Assembly: GCA_963798655.1 (NCBI GenBank) | Contig: CAWCUH010000001.1 | Coordinates: 248,001-312,000 of the forward strand | Length of the DNA stretch: 64,000 nucleotides | Direction: 5' to 3' | Source of the DNA: CAVSMC01 sp963798655 | Lineage (GTDB): Bacteria > Pseudomonadota > Gammaproteobacteria > Burkholderiales > Casimicrobiaceae | Shown: in pieces, positions 25,947 to 34,551 of the stretch | Layout: the number at the start of each line of letters is the position of its first letter | Position numbering within the stretch: the stretch's first letter is position 1 | Translations under genes and position numbers: made by a program | The notes under the pieces: model-generated | The model's database searches: none | What the model was told of the DNA's origin: nothing | What the model saw: only the letters and a program-made list of their open reading frames with translations

Positions 25947-27494
25947 ATGAGCGCTGCCCCATCCGAAACGAGTGGCCCCGACCTTGCGCTCGGAGTCGCG
26001 ATCGATTCGCTCGTCGACGGCGCGATGCTCGCCGGACATGTCGGCGACGACGCCGTCGTGCTCGTGCGCCGCGGCAACGAGTTCTTCGCCATCGCCGCGC
26101 ACTGCACGCACTACGGCGGTCCGCTGGCGGAAGGGCTTGTCGTCGACGACACGGTGCGCTGCCCATGGCACCACGCGTGCTTCAGCCTGCGCACCGGCGA
26201 AGCGCTGCGCGCTCCTGCGCTCGCGCCGGTTGCGTGCTGGACGACGGAAGTGAGCGGCGACACGGTCCTCGTGCGGGACAAGACGGAGCGGGCACCGATC
26301 GTGCGCGTCAAGGCGACGTCCTCGGCGCCGCGCAGGATCGTGATCGTCGGCGGCGGCGCGGCCGGTTTCGCCGCGGCCGAGATGTTGCGCCGCGAGCGCT
26401 ATCCGGGCGACATCGTGATGCTGAGCGACGACGACGCGCCGCCGGTCGATCGTCCGAACCTGTCCAAGGATTATCTCGCGGGCAATGCACCCGCCGATTG
26501 GATTCCGCTGCGCGACGAGGGCTTCTACACCGAACAGCGCATCGACCTGCGCCTTGCAACGCGCGTCACGGCGATCGACGTCGGCGCACGCGAGGTCGCG
26601 CTCGGCGACGGCGCCAGGATCGGCTACGACCGGCTGCTGCTCGCGACCGGTGCCGAGCCCGTGCGATTGTCGTTGGCGGGGATGGACTTGCCGCACGTGC
26701 GCACGCTGCGAACGCTTGCCGATTGCCGGGCGATCATCGAGCGCGCGGCGAGCGCGAAGCGCGCCGTCGTGATGGGCGCGAGCTTCATCGGCCTCGAGGT
26801 CGCCGCGTCGCTGCGCTCGCGCGGCATCGAAGTCCACGTCGTCGCGCCGGACAAGCGGCCGATGGAGCGCGTGCTGGGTCCGCAGATCGGCGACTTCGTG
26901 CGTCGCCTGCACGAAGAGCACGGCGTGATCTTTCATCTGGAGGACTCCGCGAGCGCGATCGGACCGCGCAACGTCACGCTGAAGAGCGGAGGCTCGATCG
27001 AGGCCGACCTCGTCGTCGTCGGCGTCGGCGTGCGGCCGCGAGTCGCGCTCGCCGAAAGCGCGGGCCTCGCGGTCGACCGCGGTGTTCTCGCCAACGAGTA
27101 TCTCGAGACGAGCGCATCGGGCATCTACGTCGCGGGCGACATTGCCCGCTGGCCCGACGCGCACAGCGGCGCATCGATCCGCGTCGAGCATTGGGTCGTC
27201 GCCGAGCGCCAGGGCCGGACCGCCGCGCTCAACATGCTTGGCGGACGCGAGAGATTCGACGCGGTGCCGTTCTTCTGGAGCCAGCACTACGACGTGCCGA
27301 TCAACTACGTCGGTCACGCCGAGGGATGGGACGATATCGCGATCGACGGCGACATCGGTTCCCGCGACTGCGTCGTGCGATACAGGAAGAGCGGCCGCGT
27401 GCTCGCCGTCGCGTCGATCTATCGCGACCGGGAGAGCCTCGAAGCGGAGCTTGCGATGGAGCTTGGCGGCGCGCTCGCTGTAGATCACACTTGA
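25947..27494 (+). CDS. Rieske-ferredoxin/FAD-dependent oxidoreductase fusion
   Basis: 515 residues with two domains. The N-terminal Rieske [2Fe-2S] domain (about 10-110) has Cys53-x-His55 (AHCTHYGGPL) and Cys72-x-x-His75 (RCPWHHACFS). After a linker comes an FAD/NAD(P) oxidoreductase (about 125-515) with IVIVGGGAAGFAA, the NAD motif VVMGASFIGLEVAASLRSR and GIYVAGDIARWPD. This AIFM3-like layout joins a ferredoxin to its reductase. The usual partner oxygenase is not adjacent, so the substrate chain is unknown. AGGAGG is 5 bases before ATG 25947; GTG 25944 is too close to it to be the start. Confidence 0.92.
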   Translation: MSAAPSETSGPDLALGVAIDSLVDGAMLAGHVGDDAVVLVRRGNEFFAIAAHCTHYGGPLAEGLVVDDTVRCPWHHACFSLRTGEALRAPALAPVACWTTEVSGDTVLVRDKTERAPIVRVKATSSAPRRIVIVGGGAAGFAAAEMLRRERYPGDIVMLSDDDAPPVDRPNLSKDYLAGNAPADWIPLRDEGFYTEQRIDLRLATRVTAIDVGAREVALGDGARIGYDRLLLATGAEPVRLSLAGMDLPHVRTLRTLADCRAIIERAASAKRAVVMGASFIGLEVAASLRSRGIEVHVVAPDKRPMERVLGPQIGDFVRRLHEEHGVIFHLEDSASAIGPRNVTLKSGGSIEADLVVVGVGVRPRVALAESAGLAVDRGVLANEYLETSASGIYVAGDIARWPDAHSGASIRVEHWVVAERQGRTAALNMLGGRERFDAVPFFWSQHYDVPINYVGHAEGWDDIAIDGDIGSRDCVVRYRKSGRVLAVASIYRDRESLEAELAMELGGALAVDHT

Positions 27495-27755
27495 CAGCAC
27501 CGATCCGTTGGCTAAAGATCGATAGCTCCAACCTGCTGCACAGCGCATCCGCTCCGGTCGCCCGCGGTGCGCGGCAGTCACTTGGCAAAACTGTCGTAAG
27601 GCAGTGACGCAAAGCCTCCGGCCCGGCGATGTCGTTCGGGTAGCGGGGTTGCCGGCGGTTCGCGCGCCGTCGTCGATGGATGCCTGCGCCCGCACGTCCG
27701 GGCCGGCATCCAACCCGTGTCACTGCCTCCGGCAACTTCGTGCGGGGGCATTTCG

Positions 27756-28385
27756 ATGTGGAAGCACTTGGGGCGTTGCGTGGCGATTGCGCTGCTGAGC
27801 GTCGCGGCGAGCGGCTGTGTTACCACGCCGTCGTCCGTGCGCTCCGCGCGCGCCACGTCCGTGAACCAGAAAGGCCTCGTTTCGCAGTCGCTGTGCGCCG
27901 CCTGCACCGATCAGAGGCGCGAGATCGAACGATTGCGGCAGGAACTTTCGAACCGCGACGCGGAGATTCGCGAGCTGCGCTCCGATCAGCGCGTGCAGGT
28001 CAAGGTGCTCCAGGAATCGAAGCGCGAGGTCTCCCGGGCGAAGGTCAAGCTGCGTCGAGTGGCAACGCGAGCCGACGCGGCGTCGTACATTGCAGAAGTC
28101 GAGGTCGCCATGGATGCCCTGCGCAGGTCGGTTCGCGCGCCGTCGAGCGTTCGCCGGGTCGCTCAGGCGCAACAACTGCTCGATTCCACGGCCGCGCCGT
28201 TCGCGCAAGGCGACTACAGCGCGGCGATGGATCACGCCGCTGAAGCTGAACGATTGATCGCACTCGCCAGCGAAGATCGTCGACAGCCGTCACTCGCGCG
28301 CAGGAAAGCGACGGCGCCGCTACGCGCGGCGATCGGGTCGAAAGTGACGATCGCCGACAAGGCGAGAAAACCTGCTTCAGGATAG
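27756..28385 (+). CDS. Coiled-coil lipoprotein
   Basis: 209 residues. The leader MWKHLGRCVAIALLSVAASG ends with the lipobox Cys at residue 21. A predicted coiled coil follows at about 53-100 (TDQRREIERLRQELSNRDAE), then a helical part with FAQGDYSAAMDHAAEAERLI, which resembles one TPR-like hairpin, and a basic tail. Probably an outer-membrane-anchored periplasmic scaffold; no specific partner can be named. GGGGG stands 7 bases before ATG 27756. The last 20 bases leave a gap of 17 to the opposite-strand diguanylate cyclase. Confidence 0.72.
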   Translation: MWKHLGRCVAIALLSVAASGCVTTPSSVRSARATSVNQKGLVSQSLCAACTDQRREIERLRQELSNRDAEIRELRSDQRVQVKVLQESKREVSRAKVKLRRVATRADAASYIAEVEVAMDALRRSVRAPSSVRRVAQAQQLLDSTAAPFAQGDYSAAMDHAAEAERLIALASEDRRQPSLARRKATAPLRAAIGSKVTIADKARKPASG

Positions 28386-28402
28386 TCGGCCGCACGAAAC
28401 GA

Positions 28403-30031
28403 TCACGCCGTGCATTGCACTCGATTTCGGCCGTTGCGCTTCGCTTCGTAAAGGGCACCATCAGCTCGTGCAAGCACTTCTTCGCCGCTGCCGTCGGTTT
28501 CGCGGCTATACGCGACGCCGACGCTCACGCTGACCGGAATACGCTCGTCCGTCCCGCCGGATCGACGGTTCTCGACAACCGAGCGTATGCGTTCGGCGGT
28601 GTCGAGGGCAGCGTCCGCGGCCGTGTCCACCAGCACGAGAACGAATTCCTCGCCGCCATACCGCGCCGCGTAATCGCTGCTACGGATCGACTGTTTGAGA
28701 ATGGCGGCGACGTCGGCCAACACCTGATCACCGGCGACGTGGCCGTGGCTGTCGTTGATCGACTTGAAGTGGTCGAGATCGAGCATCAGCACGGCGAACG
28801 GTCGCAGGTTGCGCCGGAAGCGGGCGAATTGCTCGGCCAGGATGTCGTCGAGTCTCTTGCGGTTGTACAGACCGGTGAGACTGTCGGTAACGGCGAGATT
28901 TTCGAGCAGCTGATTCTGCGTCTGCAGCGCCTGATTGGCCGCCATGACCTCGGCGCGACCGTGTCGCAGTCGGTCCGTCATCATGTTGAAGACGCGCGTC
29001 AGGTGTCCGATCTCGCCCGCGGGCGCGTCGCGCAACTGGACGCCGAGATCGCCGCGGGCGATGCCGTCTGCGGCCACGATCAGTCTGTTGAGCGGCGTAA
29101 CGATCGAGCGGCCCATCCAGTACGCAAGCACGGCGACGAAAAGCGTCAGCGCCGCGGTAAGCGACAGGAAGACTTCGAGCAAGCGGAGCCATGCCCCAAA
29201 GATCTCTGCGCGATCTCGCTCGGCAACGACGATGACCGACAGCGCACGAGTCGCGTCGGCGACGGCGACGACTTCACGCCCGTGGTGGCCGTCGACGCCA
29301 ACCGCTTCGCCCGGTTTCGCGCGCAGGCGGCGCAGTGCCGGCTCAGCCAGCCGTGTCAGCGCGCGCGTCGCAGTGTGCGTGCCGAGCAGCGGCTCGCCCT
29401 CGGATGCGAGCACGACCACCTCGGCGGGTGACGATCCGACGAGGTCCTGGAGTCGCGGTTTGGCGCTGCCGAGATCGAGCACGGCCGTCAGCGCGCCGAG
29501 CAGTTCATTGCGCATGGACAGCACCGGTACCGCGACCGTGAGCGTCGCGGTCGCGCGAGCGCTGTCCCAGTGCGGTGGCGCGACGACAATGCCTTCGGTG
29601 ATCGCCGTGCTGGGCCAGTTCGCCGGCAGCGCGATCACTGGGGGCGTCGGACTGCTGCTCGCCACCACGCGACCGGCCGCATCGGACAGCGTGAGCTCGA
29701 GCAGCGGCTCCAGCTTGTTTTGCACCGAGCGCAGGTAGAGCTTGATTTGAGCAGGCCCGATGCGCGTGAGACCCGACGCGACCGCCGTTTCGCCGCTTAA
29801 CCCGTCCGTGAGAATGTACGTCGTCGCGAGCGTTCGAACTTCGTTCACGCGCTCGCGCAGCCACAGCGTGAGCTCGCCGCTGCTGTCTGCGGCCAGCGAA
29901 CGCAACTCGTGGCTCACGCTATCGCGGATTACCGCTTGGTGACGCCAGAAGGACATCAGGCCGAGGCCGGTCGACGGAATCAGCGTCGCCAGTACGGCGA
30001 ACGTCAGGATCCTGCTATTGATGCTCTTCAT
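28403..30031 (-). CDS. Membrane-bound diguanylate cyclase (dCACHE-HAMP-GGDEF)
   Basis: 542 residues. One membrane helix (ILTFAVLATLIPSTGLGLMS) precedes a periplasmic sensor of about 230 residues with a Cache-like pattern, a second helix (FLSLTAALTLFVAVLAYWMG) follows, then HAMP (about 310-360, PLNRLIVAADGIARGDLGVQ) and a short coil. The GGDEF domain has the active RYGGEEFVLVL motif and an I-site RSSD 5 residues before GGEEF, so product inhibition by c-di-GMP is expected. No EAL domain is fused. The gene is monocistronic. Confidence 0.93.
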   Translation of the reverse strand: MKSINSRILTFAVLATLIPSTGLGLMSFWRHQAVIRDSVSHELRSLAADSSGELTLWLRERVNEVRTLATTYILTDGLSGETAVASGLTRIGPAQIKLYLRSVQNKLEPLLELTLSDAAGRVVASSSPTPPVIALPANWPSTAITEGIVVAPPHWDSARATATLTVAVPVLSMRNELLGALTAVLDLGSAKPRLQDLVGSSPAEVVVLASEGEPLLGTHTATRALTRLAEPALRRLRAKPGEAVGVDGHHGREVVAVADATRALSVIVVAERDRAEIFGAWLRLLEVFLSLTAALTLFVAVLAYWMGRSIVTPLNRLIVAADGIARGDLGVQLRDAPAGEIGHLTRVFNMMTDRLRHGRAEVMAANQALQTQNQLLENLAVTDSLTGLYNRKRLDDILAEQFARFRRNLRPFAVLMLDLDHFKSINDSHGHVAGDQVLADVAAILKQSIRSSDYAARYGGEEFVLVLVDTAADAALDTAERIRSVVENRRSGGTDERIPVSVSVGVAYSRETDGSGEEVLARADGALYEAKRNGRNRVQCTA

Positions 30032-30347
30032 GTGCGATTGCTCTACGTGAGCACGCGCGGACGCGCGGAAAAGGCTGTGCTATGACGATGTCATGGATGA
30101 TAAGCGTCAGCGAACGAGGCCGTCAGCCGCGCGGAAGCTTCGGCTGGCGAATGGCACGGTGCGGCCGATGTACGGCGTAGCGGGCGCCGTCAGCGGATAG
30201 GCGAAGAGCCGGCTTTGCAACCGAGCCACGCTGCTCGCGCTCGCGGATCGCATCGCGCCGGAGCAGTTGCGTTCGTCCGAGCATTGAGGCGGACGCGCGC
30301 TACGTCGCGTATGCTGCCAACACGCGATCATCGAGCAAGCGGCTCTC
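30032..30347. other. Intergenic region without a recognised gene
   Basis: About 316 bases between the divergent diguanylate cyclase and methyltransferase genes. Both strands hold only short frames of biased composition. It must contain the promoters for both genes, but no element is clear enough to call. Confidence 0.6.
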
Positions 30348-30971
30348 TTGGACGACGATCTTCGACAAGTCACCGAACGAACGCTGAAGCACTATGACGA
30401 GCGCGCGCAGGCGTTCTGGGAGGGCACGCGCGATCACGATGTCACGCAGAACATCGCTGCGTTTCTGCAGAGCATCGAAGTACCGCCGCCCTTCGAGCTG
30501 CTCGACTTCGGATGCGGCCCCGGGCGCGACCTCAAGACATTCACGGCGTTGGGGCACCACGCCACCGGCTTGGAAGGATCCGCGCAGCTTGCCGCGATGG
30601 CACGCGCGCACAGCGCATGCGACGTGCTCGAGCAGAACTTCGTCGAGCTGAAGTTACCGAGCGGCCACTTCGACGGTGTGTTCGGCAATGCGGCGCTGTT
30701 TCATGTCCCGTGCCGGGAGTTGCCGCGCGTTCTTGCGCAACTGTATCGCGCGCTGAAGAACGGCGGCGTTCTGTTCAGCTCGAATCCGCGCGGCAACGAC
30801 GAGGAGGGCTGGAGCGGAGGCCGTTATGGCGTGTTCCATAGTTGGGATACATGGCGAAACTATGTGATCGCGGCCGGGTTCGTCGAGGTGACTCATTACT
30901 ATCGGCCGACCGGATTGCCACGGGAACAGCAACCGTGGTTAGCCAGTGTCTGGCGAAAGCCGATGCGCTGA
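30348..30971 (+). CDS. Class I SAM-dependent methyltransferase
   Basis: 207 residues. Motif I is FELLDFGCGPGRDLKTFTAL (about residues 49-68); then GLEGSAQLAAMA at the acidic loop and LPSGHFDGVFGNAALFHVPC, which fits motif IV. The C-terminal part (GRYGVFHSWDTWRNYVIAAG, FVEVTHYYRPTGL) is typical of small-molecule methyltransferases of the UbiE-like group, without clues to the substrate. TTG 30348 is the start of the frame; the nearest ATG would remove part of the first helix. It converges with the XRE gene, with 9 bases between stops. Confidence 0.85.
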   Translation: MDDDLRQVTERTLKHYDERAQAFWEGTRDHDVTQNIAAFLQSIEVPPPFELLDFGCGPGRDLKTFTALGHHATGLEGSAQLAAMARAHSACDVLEQNFVELKLPSGHFDGVFGNAALFHVPCRELPRVLAQLYRALKNGGVLFSSNPRGNDEEGWSGGRYGVFHSWDTWRNYVIAAGFVEVTHYYRPTGLPREQQPWLASVWRKPMR

Positions 30972-30980
30972 TCGCGCTGT

Positions 30981-31289
30981 TTAACCCAAAAAACCAGCGC
31001 GCACGCGGATTTCGACGCGCGCGCCGACCGCGAGCGCGTAATTCTCGATTGTTCGCAACGTCGGCCGCGTTCGCACACCGCTTTCCAGCCGCGATACGAC
31101 GCTTTTCGTCGTAAACATTCGTGCGGCGACGTCCTCCTGCGTGATGCCGGCGGCCGTGCGCGCAGCGACCAGCTCTTTGACGAGCCGCTTCAGCACCCGG
31201 TCCTTGGCAAGCGATCGCGCGTGTTGCCTTTCGCGCGCGAGCGTGCGCAACGCGATGTTCTTTGCGAGCACTTCGGCGCGCTGATACAT
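30981..31289 (-). CDS. XRE-family transcriptional regulator
   Basis: A 102-residue regulator from ATG 31289. The N-terminal 45 residues are helical and basic; the helix-turn-helix sits in the C-terminal half (AARTAAGITQEDVAARMFTT, SVVSRLESGVRTRPTLRTIE), as in HigA-type antitoxins. No toxin gene is adjacent on either side, so it is an orphan. A perfect palindrome sits 27-46 bases upstream of this start, which suggests autoregulation. An alternative GTG start at 31340 would put the palindrome inside the gene and is less likely. Confidence 0.8.
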   Translation of the reverse strand: MYQRAEVLAKNIALRTLARERQHARSLAKDRVLKRLVKELVAARTAAGITQEDVAARMFTTKSVVSRLESGVRTRPTLRTIENYALAVGARVEIRVRAGFLG

Positions 31290-31315
31290 GCTGCAGACTC
31301 GCTCGTTTTCCGAGT

Positions 31316-31335
31316 GGTTAGCAAAAATGCTAACC
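31316..31335. promoter_or_regulatory. Operator palindrome before the XRE gene
   Basis: GGTTAGC-AAAAAT-GCTAACC is a perfect inverted repeat with 7-base arms and a 6-base spacer, AT-rich in a GC-rich window. It lies just upstream of the XRE gene start at 31289. Its size and position fit an operator of the XRE protein. That binding is inference; the palindrome itself is read directly. Confidence 0.65.
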
Positions 31336-31548
31336 GACACCGCCGAACATTCCTATCGTCCGCGCGGCCGAATCAGACCTCGGACAGCGGTGTTTGCGCG
31401 GGTCTTCAGCGTGGTTGCGGCGCGGTATGGCCACTCGTCACTACACACCGCGAGCGCGTCGGTGTAGTCAGTGCCGCGACGTGCGCCGCAACGGTTCAAA
31501 CGGTCTTAGCAGGTTGCAAAGCGAGCGCCGTAGGCACCCGGGTGCAAG

Positions 31549-31566
31549 TTCGCATTTTTGCTAACA
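31549..31566. promoter_or_regulatory. Second copy of the XRE operator
   Basis: GTTCGC-ATTTTT-GCTAAC matches the reverse complement of the first palindrome over 14 contiguous bases, with one mismatch between its 6-base arms. It lies about 60 bases before the start of the adenylate cyclase remnant, in its promoter region. It probably marks a second binding site for the XRE regulator and ties it to control of the cyclase gene; this is inference. Confidence 0.6.
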
Positions 31567-31625
31567 AGGCCACAGGAGCCGCAGTTGACCCACGCAAGCG
31601 GACCCACAATACTTGTGGGGTGTCC

Positions 31626-32778
31626 GTGCAACGCAGACTGACCGCAATTCTTGCCGCCGACGTCGTCGGCTACAGCGGCTTGATGGAGGCCGACGAGAGC
31701 GGCACGCTCGAGCGCTCAAGCGCAATCGAACCGAGACCTTCGATCCTTGCGTCGCCATGCACAGCGGGCGCCTGGTCAAGCTGATGGGCGATGGCGCACT
31801 CGTGGAATTTGGCAGCGTCGTGGCCGCTGTCAACTGCGCGCTGGCGATCCAGCACGCAACAGACCAATCCGAATTGGAGCGCGCCGAAGCGAAGCGCATT
31901 CGCTACCGCATCGGCATCAATTCGGGCGACGTCATCGTCGACGGCGACGACATCTACGGCGAAGGCGTCAACGTCACCGCGCGATTGCAGGCGCTCGCAC
32001 CCGCCGGCGGCATCGCCGTTTCGCTGTCGGTTCGCGATCAGGTCAAAGGCAAGGCGACGTGCTCGTTCGAGGACCTGGGCGACCACGCGGTCAAGAACAT
32101 CCAGGCGCCGATTCGCGTGTTCGCTGGGCATTACGCCGACGCCGCCGCGCACAAGCCCGGCGAGAGCCAAATGCCGCGCCGACTCGCGATCTGCGTGCTG
32201 CCATTTGCGAACATGAGCGGCGATCCGGAGCAGGACCCGGAGTCCTATGACGCGCACGCCGCCGCGGCGCGTTGGAATTACCTGACGCGCCAGTTCGAGG
32301 ACGCGATTCACCATTACGAGAAAGCAGCAAGCCTTGTCGAGACCGAGCACGCGTCCGCGGGCCTGCTCGCGAGCTGCTACAAGGCGATCGGCGATCAAGA
32401 GGGCGCCCGTCGCGCGGCGCAACGCTCGCCCACGTCGAAAAGATCGTCGCGCTCGAGCCCGACAACGGATCGGCGATGAGCTTCGGCGTCGGCGCGCTCG
32501 CCGCATTAGGCGAAGCGGAGCGCGCGAAACAGTGGGCCGAGCGCGCGCTGCTGCTCGATCCGGACAATCTCAATCTGCGCTACAACTTCGCCTGCGCGCT
32601 CGTGCTCGACTTGCACGAATACGACGCGGCGCTCGACCTGCTCGAGCCGGTGTACGAGAAACTACGGACCGACGCGATCAACTGGACGAAGAACGATCCG
32701 GATCTCGATGCGATCCGCGATCACCCTCGGTTCAAGGCGATGGTGAAAAGAGCGGAGGAGCGGTTGGGAAAGGCGTGA
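31626..32778 (+). pseudogene. Class III adenylate/guanylate cyclase with TPR, degraded
   Basis: Reads in three frames. The first gives VQRRLTAILAADVVGYSGLM and breaks after GTLE near 31710, where one G is missing relative to the expected GTLEALKRNR. The second gives the cyclase core (GRLVKLMGDGALVEFGS, FRIGINSGDVIV-type YRIGINSGDVIVDGDDIYGE, GVNVTARLQALAPAGGIAVS). Then RLAICVLPFANMSGDPEQD is joined directly to a TPR segment, so the usual 200 or so residues between them are deleted. A further break near 32430 leads to TLAHVEKIVALEPDNGSAM and the last TPRs, stopping at 32778. An intact family member is close to 580 residues. The internal loss argues for a true pseudogene. The start may be GTG 31626 or GTG 31620. 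Confidence 0.8.
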
Positions 32779-32789
32779 GCCGATGCGCC

Positions 32790-33962
32790 TCACTCCCAAT
32801 TCAACGCCCCGCCGGTCTGATACTCGATCACCCGCGTCTCGAAGAAGTTCTTCTCCTTCTTGAGGTCGATCATCTCCGCCATCCACGGGAACGGGTTGTC
32901 GGCCTTGTCGAACAGCGCATCGACGCCGATCTGCTGGCAGCGGCGGTTGGCGATGAAGCGCAGGTACTCCTTGAACATCGTCGCGTTCAGTCCGAGCACG
33001 CCGCGCGGCATCGTGTCCTCGGCGTAGGCGTACTCGAGGTCGACGCCTTTCTTGATCAGCGCGCGGATCTCCTCGCGGAACTCCGGCGTCCAGAGGTTCG
33101 GGTTCTCCATCTTGATCGTGTTGATCAGGTCGATGCCGAAATTGCAGTGCATCGACTCGTCGCGCAGGATGTACTGGTACTGCTCGGAGCTGCCCGTCAT
33201 CTTGTTCTGGCGCCCCATCGCGAGGATCTGCACGAAGCCGACGTAGAAGAAGAGGCCCTCCATGATGCAGGCGAACACGATCAGGCTCCGCAGGAGCTTC
33301 TGATCGGCCTCCATCGTGCCGGTCTTGAACGTCGGGTTCGTCAGCACGTCGATGTACGGGATCAGGAACTCGTCCTTGTCGCGGATCGACTTCACCTCGT
33401 GGTACGCGTTGAAGATCTCCGCTTCGTCGAGCCCGAGGCTTTCGACGATGTATTGGTACGCGTGCGTGTGGATCGCTTCCTCGAACGCCTGGCGCAGCAG
33501 GTACTGCCGGCATTCGGGCGCGCTGATGTGCCGGTACGTGCCGAGCACGATGTTGTTGGCGGCGAGGCTGTCGGCGGTGACGAAGAAGCCCAGGTTGCGC
33601 TTGACGATCAGGCGCTCGTCGTCGGTCAGGCCGTTCGGGTTCTTCCACAGCTCGATGTCGCGCTGCATGTTCACTTCCTGCGGCATCCAGTGGTTCGCGC
33701 ACGCCGACAGGTACTTGTCCCACGCCCACTTGTACTTGAACGGAACGAGCTGGTTGACGTCGGAGCCGCCGTTGATGACGCGCTTGTCCTCGATGCGCAC
33801 GCGCCGGAAGCTGTCTTCATCCGTCTGTTGCGGAGCATCGGCGGGCGCCGCTTCGCGCGCGTGCGCGGCGCGTCCGGCGGCGGGCGCGCGCATCGGCTCG
33901 GGCGTGGCCGGCTGCAGGCGGGGCTGCGGGGCCGGCGGGACGTCGTCTTCGAAGCTCAGCAT
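32790..33962 (-). CDS. nrdB: Ribonucleotide reductase beta subunit, class Ia
   Basis: 390 residues. The radical-generating di-iron ligands are present: Asp in VTADSLAANNIVLG, Glu/His in FEEAIHTHAYQYIVESLG, and Glu/His in LRDESMHCNFGIDLI. The N-terminal 45 residues are a Pro/Ala-rich linker beyond the usual start. The C-terminus ends in a short acidic tail (TGGALNWE) as used to dock onto NrdA. It is the last gene of the nrdA-DUF2442-small ORF-nrdB stretch. Provides the tyrosyl radical for deoxyribonucleotide synthesis. Confidence 0.96.
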   Translation of the reverse strand: MLSFEDDVPPAPQPRLQPATPEPMRAPAAGRAAHAREAAPADAPQQTDEDSFRRVRIEDKRVINGGSDVNQLVPFKYKWAWDKYLSACANHWMPQEVNMQRDIELWKNPNGLTDDERLIVKRNLGFFVTADSLAANNIVLGTYRHISAPECRQYLLRQAFEEAIHTHAYQYIVESLGLDEAEIFNAYHEVKSIRDKDEFLIPYIDVLTNPTFKTGTMEADQKLLRSLIVFACIMEGLFFYVGFVQILAMGRQNKMTGSSEQYQYILRDESMHCNFGIDLINTIKMENPNLWTPEFREEIRALIKKGVDLEYAYAEDTMPRGVLGLNATMFKEYLRFIANRRCQQIGVDALFDKADNPFPWMAEMIDLKKEKNFFETRVIEYQTGGALNWE

Positions 33963-34012
33963 TGTTCGTTCTCCGTGATGCGTCTTGTCTTTGTGTGTGT
34001 GAACGTCACTCG

Positions 34013-34032
34013 GTCCCCGCCGAAACGGGGAC
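34013..34032. other. GC-rich stem-loop in the nrdB leader
   Basis: GTCCCCG-CCGAAA-CGGGGAC is a perfect inverted repeat with 7-base arms and a 6-base loop, lying between the stop of the 44-residue gene (34076) and nrdB (start 33962). No U-tract follows on the minus strand, so it is not a standard terminator. It may shape the nrdB leader transcript. Confidence 0.5.
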
Positions 34033-34075
34033 GAGAGTCCTGCGCGCGATGCGGTCGGCTATCTCAAGACAGTAC

Positions 34076-34210
34076 CTAAGTCACGTCGAAGTCCGGCATG
34101 TGCGTCAGCTGCTTCGGCTGATCGCTCGCCATCGCCATCACGGCGAACACGAGCATGCCGAGAAATCCGCCGCCGACGAACGCCGCCACGATCCACCAGA
34201 CTGAAACCAT
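34076..34210 (-). CDS. Small single-helix membrane protein
   Basis: 44 residues. One membrane helix fills residues 5-29 (WWIVAAFVGGGFLGMLVFAV), followed by a short tail, ASDQPKQLTHMPDFDVT. AGAGGG lies 4 bases before ATG 34210, which supports translation. The longer upstream frame from 34291 lacks a ribosome binding site and is ignored. It sits between the DUF2442 gene and nrdB on the same strand, so it belongs to the ribonucleotide reductase transcription unit. No function is known to me. Confidence 0.65.
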   Translation of the reverse strand: MVSVWWIVAAFVGGGFLGMLVFAVMAMASDQPKQLTHMPDFDVT

Positions 34211-34287
34211 GGGACCCTCTCTTTCCATGGTCGCCTTGCAAACCCTCTCCGCGCCTGCACGAGGAGAGGGGCCGTTCCCCTTCGACT

Positions 34288-34551
34288 TCAATGCATCGCA
34301 CTCAACTTCTCGTAAAGGTATTCGGCGGCGAAATCGATGCCCGGGTGCCAGGCGATCGTTGCCAATCCGTAGTCAAGGTAGAAATCGGCGAAGCGCTCGG
34401 GCGAACGGAGCTGCTCGAAGGTCTCGCCATAGAGGTCGTCCGCGAGGTCGACCACACCTTTTCTGCCGTCGTTGAATTCAAGCCAGACCTTGTATTCCCC
34501 GAGATACCGCGCCTCGATCACATGGCGCATCACCTGCTCGTATCGGGCCAA
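34288..34551 (-). CDS. DUF2442 domain protein
   Basis: 87 residues. It has the DUF2442 pattern: EYKVWLEFNDGRKGVVDLADD, LRSPERFADFYLDYGLATIA, WHPGIDFAAEYLYEKL. DUF2442 proteins often pair with DUF4160 toxin-like partners, but none is adjacent here. The start could be ATG 34551 or the Met at codon 8. It lies between nrdA and nrdB, an unusual setting. Confidence 0.82.
   Translation of the reverse strand: MARYEQVMRHVIEARYLGEYKVWLEFNDGRKGVVDLADDLYGETFEQLRSPERFADFYLDYGLATIAWHPGIDFAAEYLYEKLSAMH

Noticed and set aside
30981..31620. HigBA-type toxin-antitoxin pair
   Set aside because: The regulator resembles HigA but no toxin-sized frame with RelE/HigB features lies on either side.
31221..31784. A 187-residue frame spanning the operator region and the cyclase start
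   Set aside because: Only its end has homology to the cyclase; the upstream part has no ribosome site or conserved pattern and overlaps both operators.
34013..34032. Rho-independent terminator before nrdB
   Set aside because: The stem-loop is clear but no run of T follows on the transcribed strand, so it is listed only as a stem-loop.
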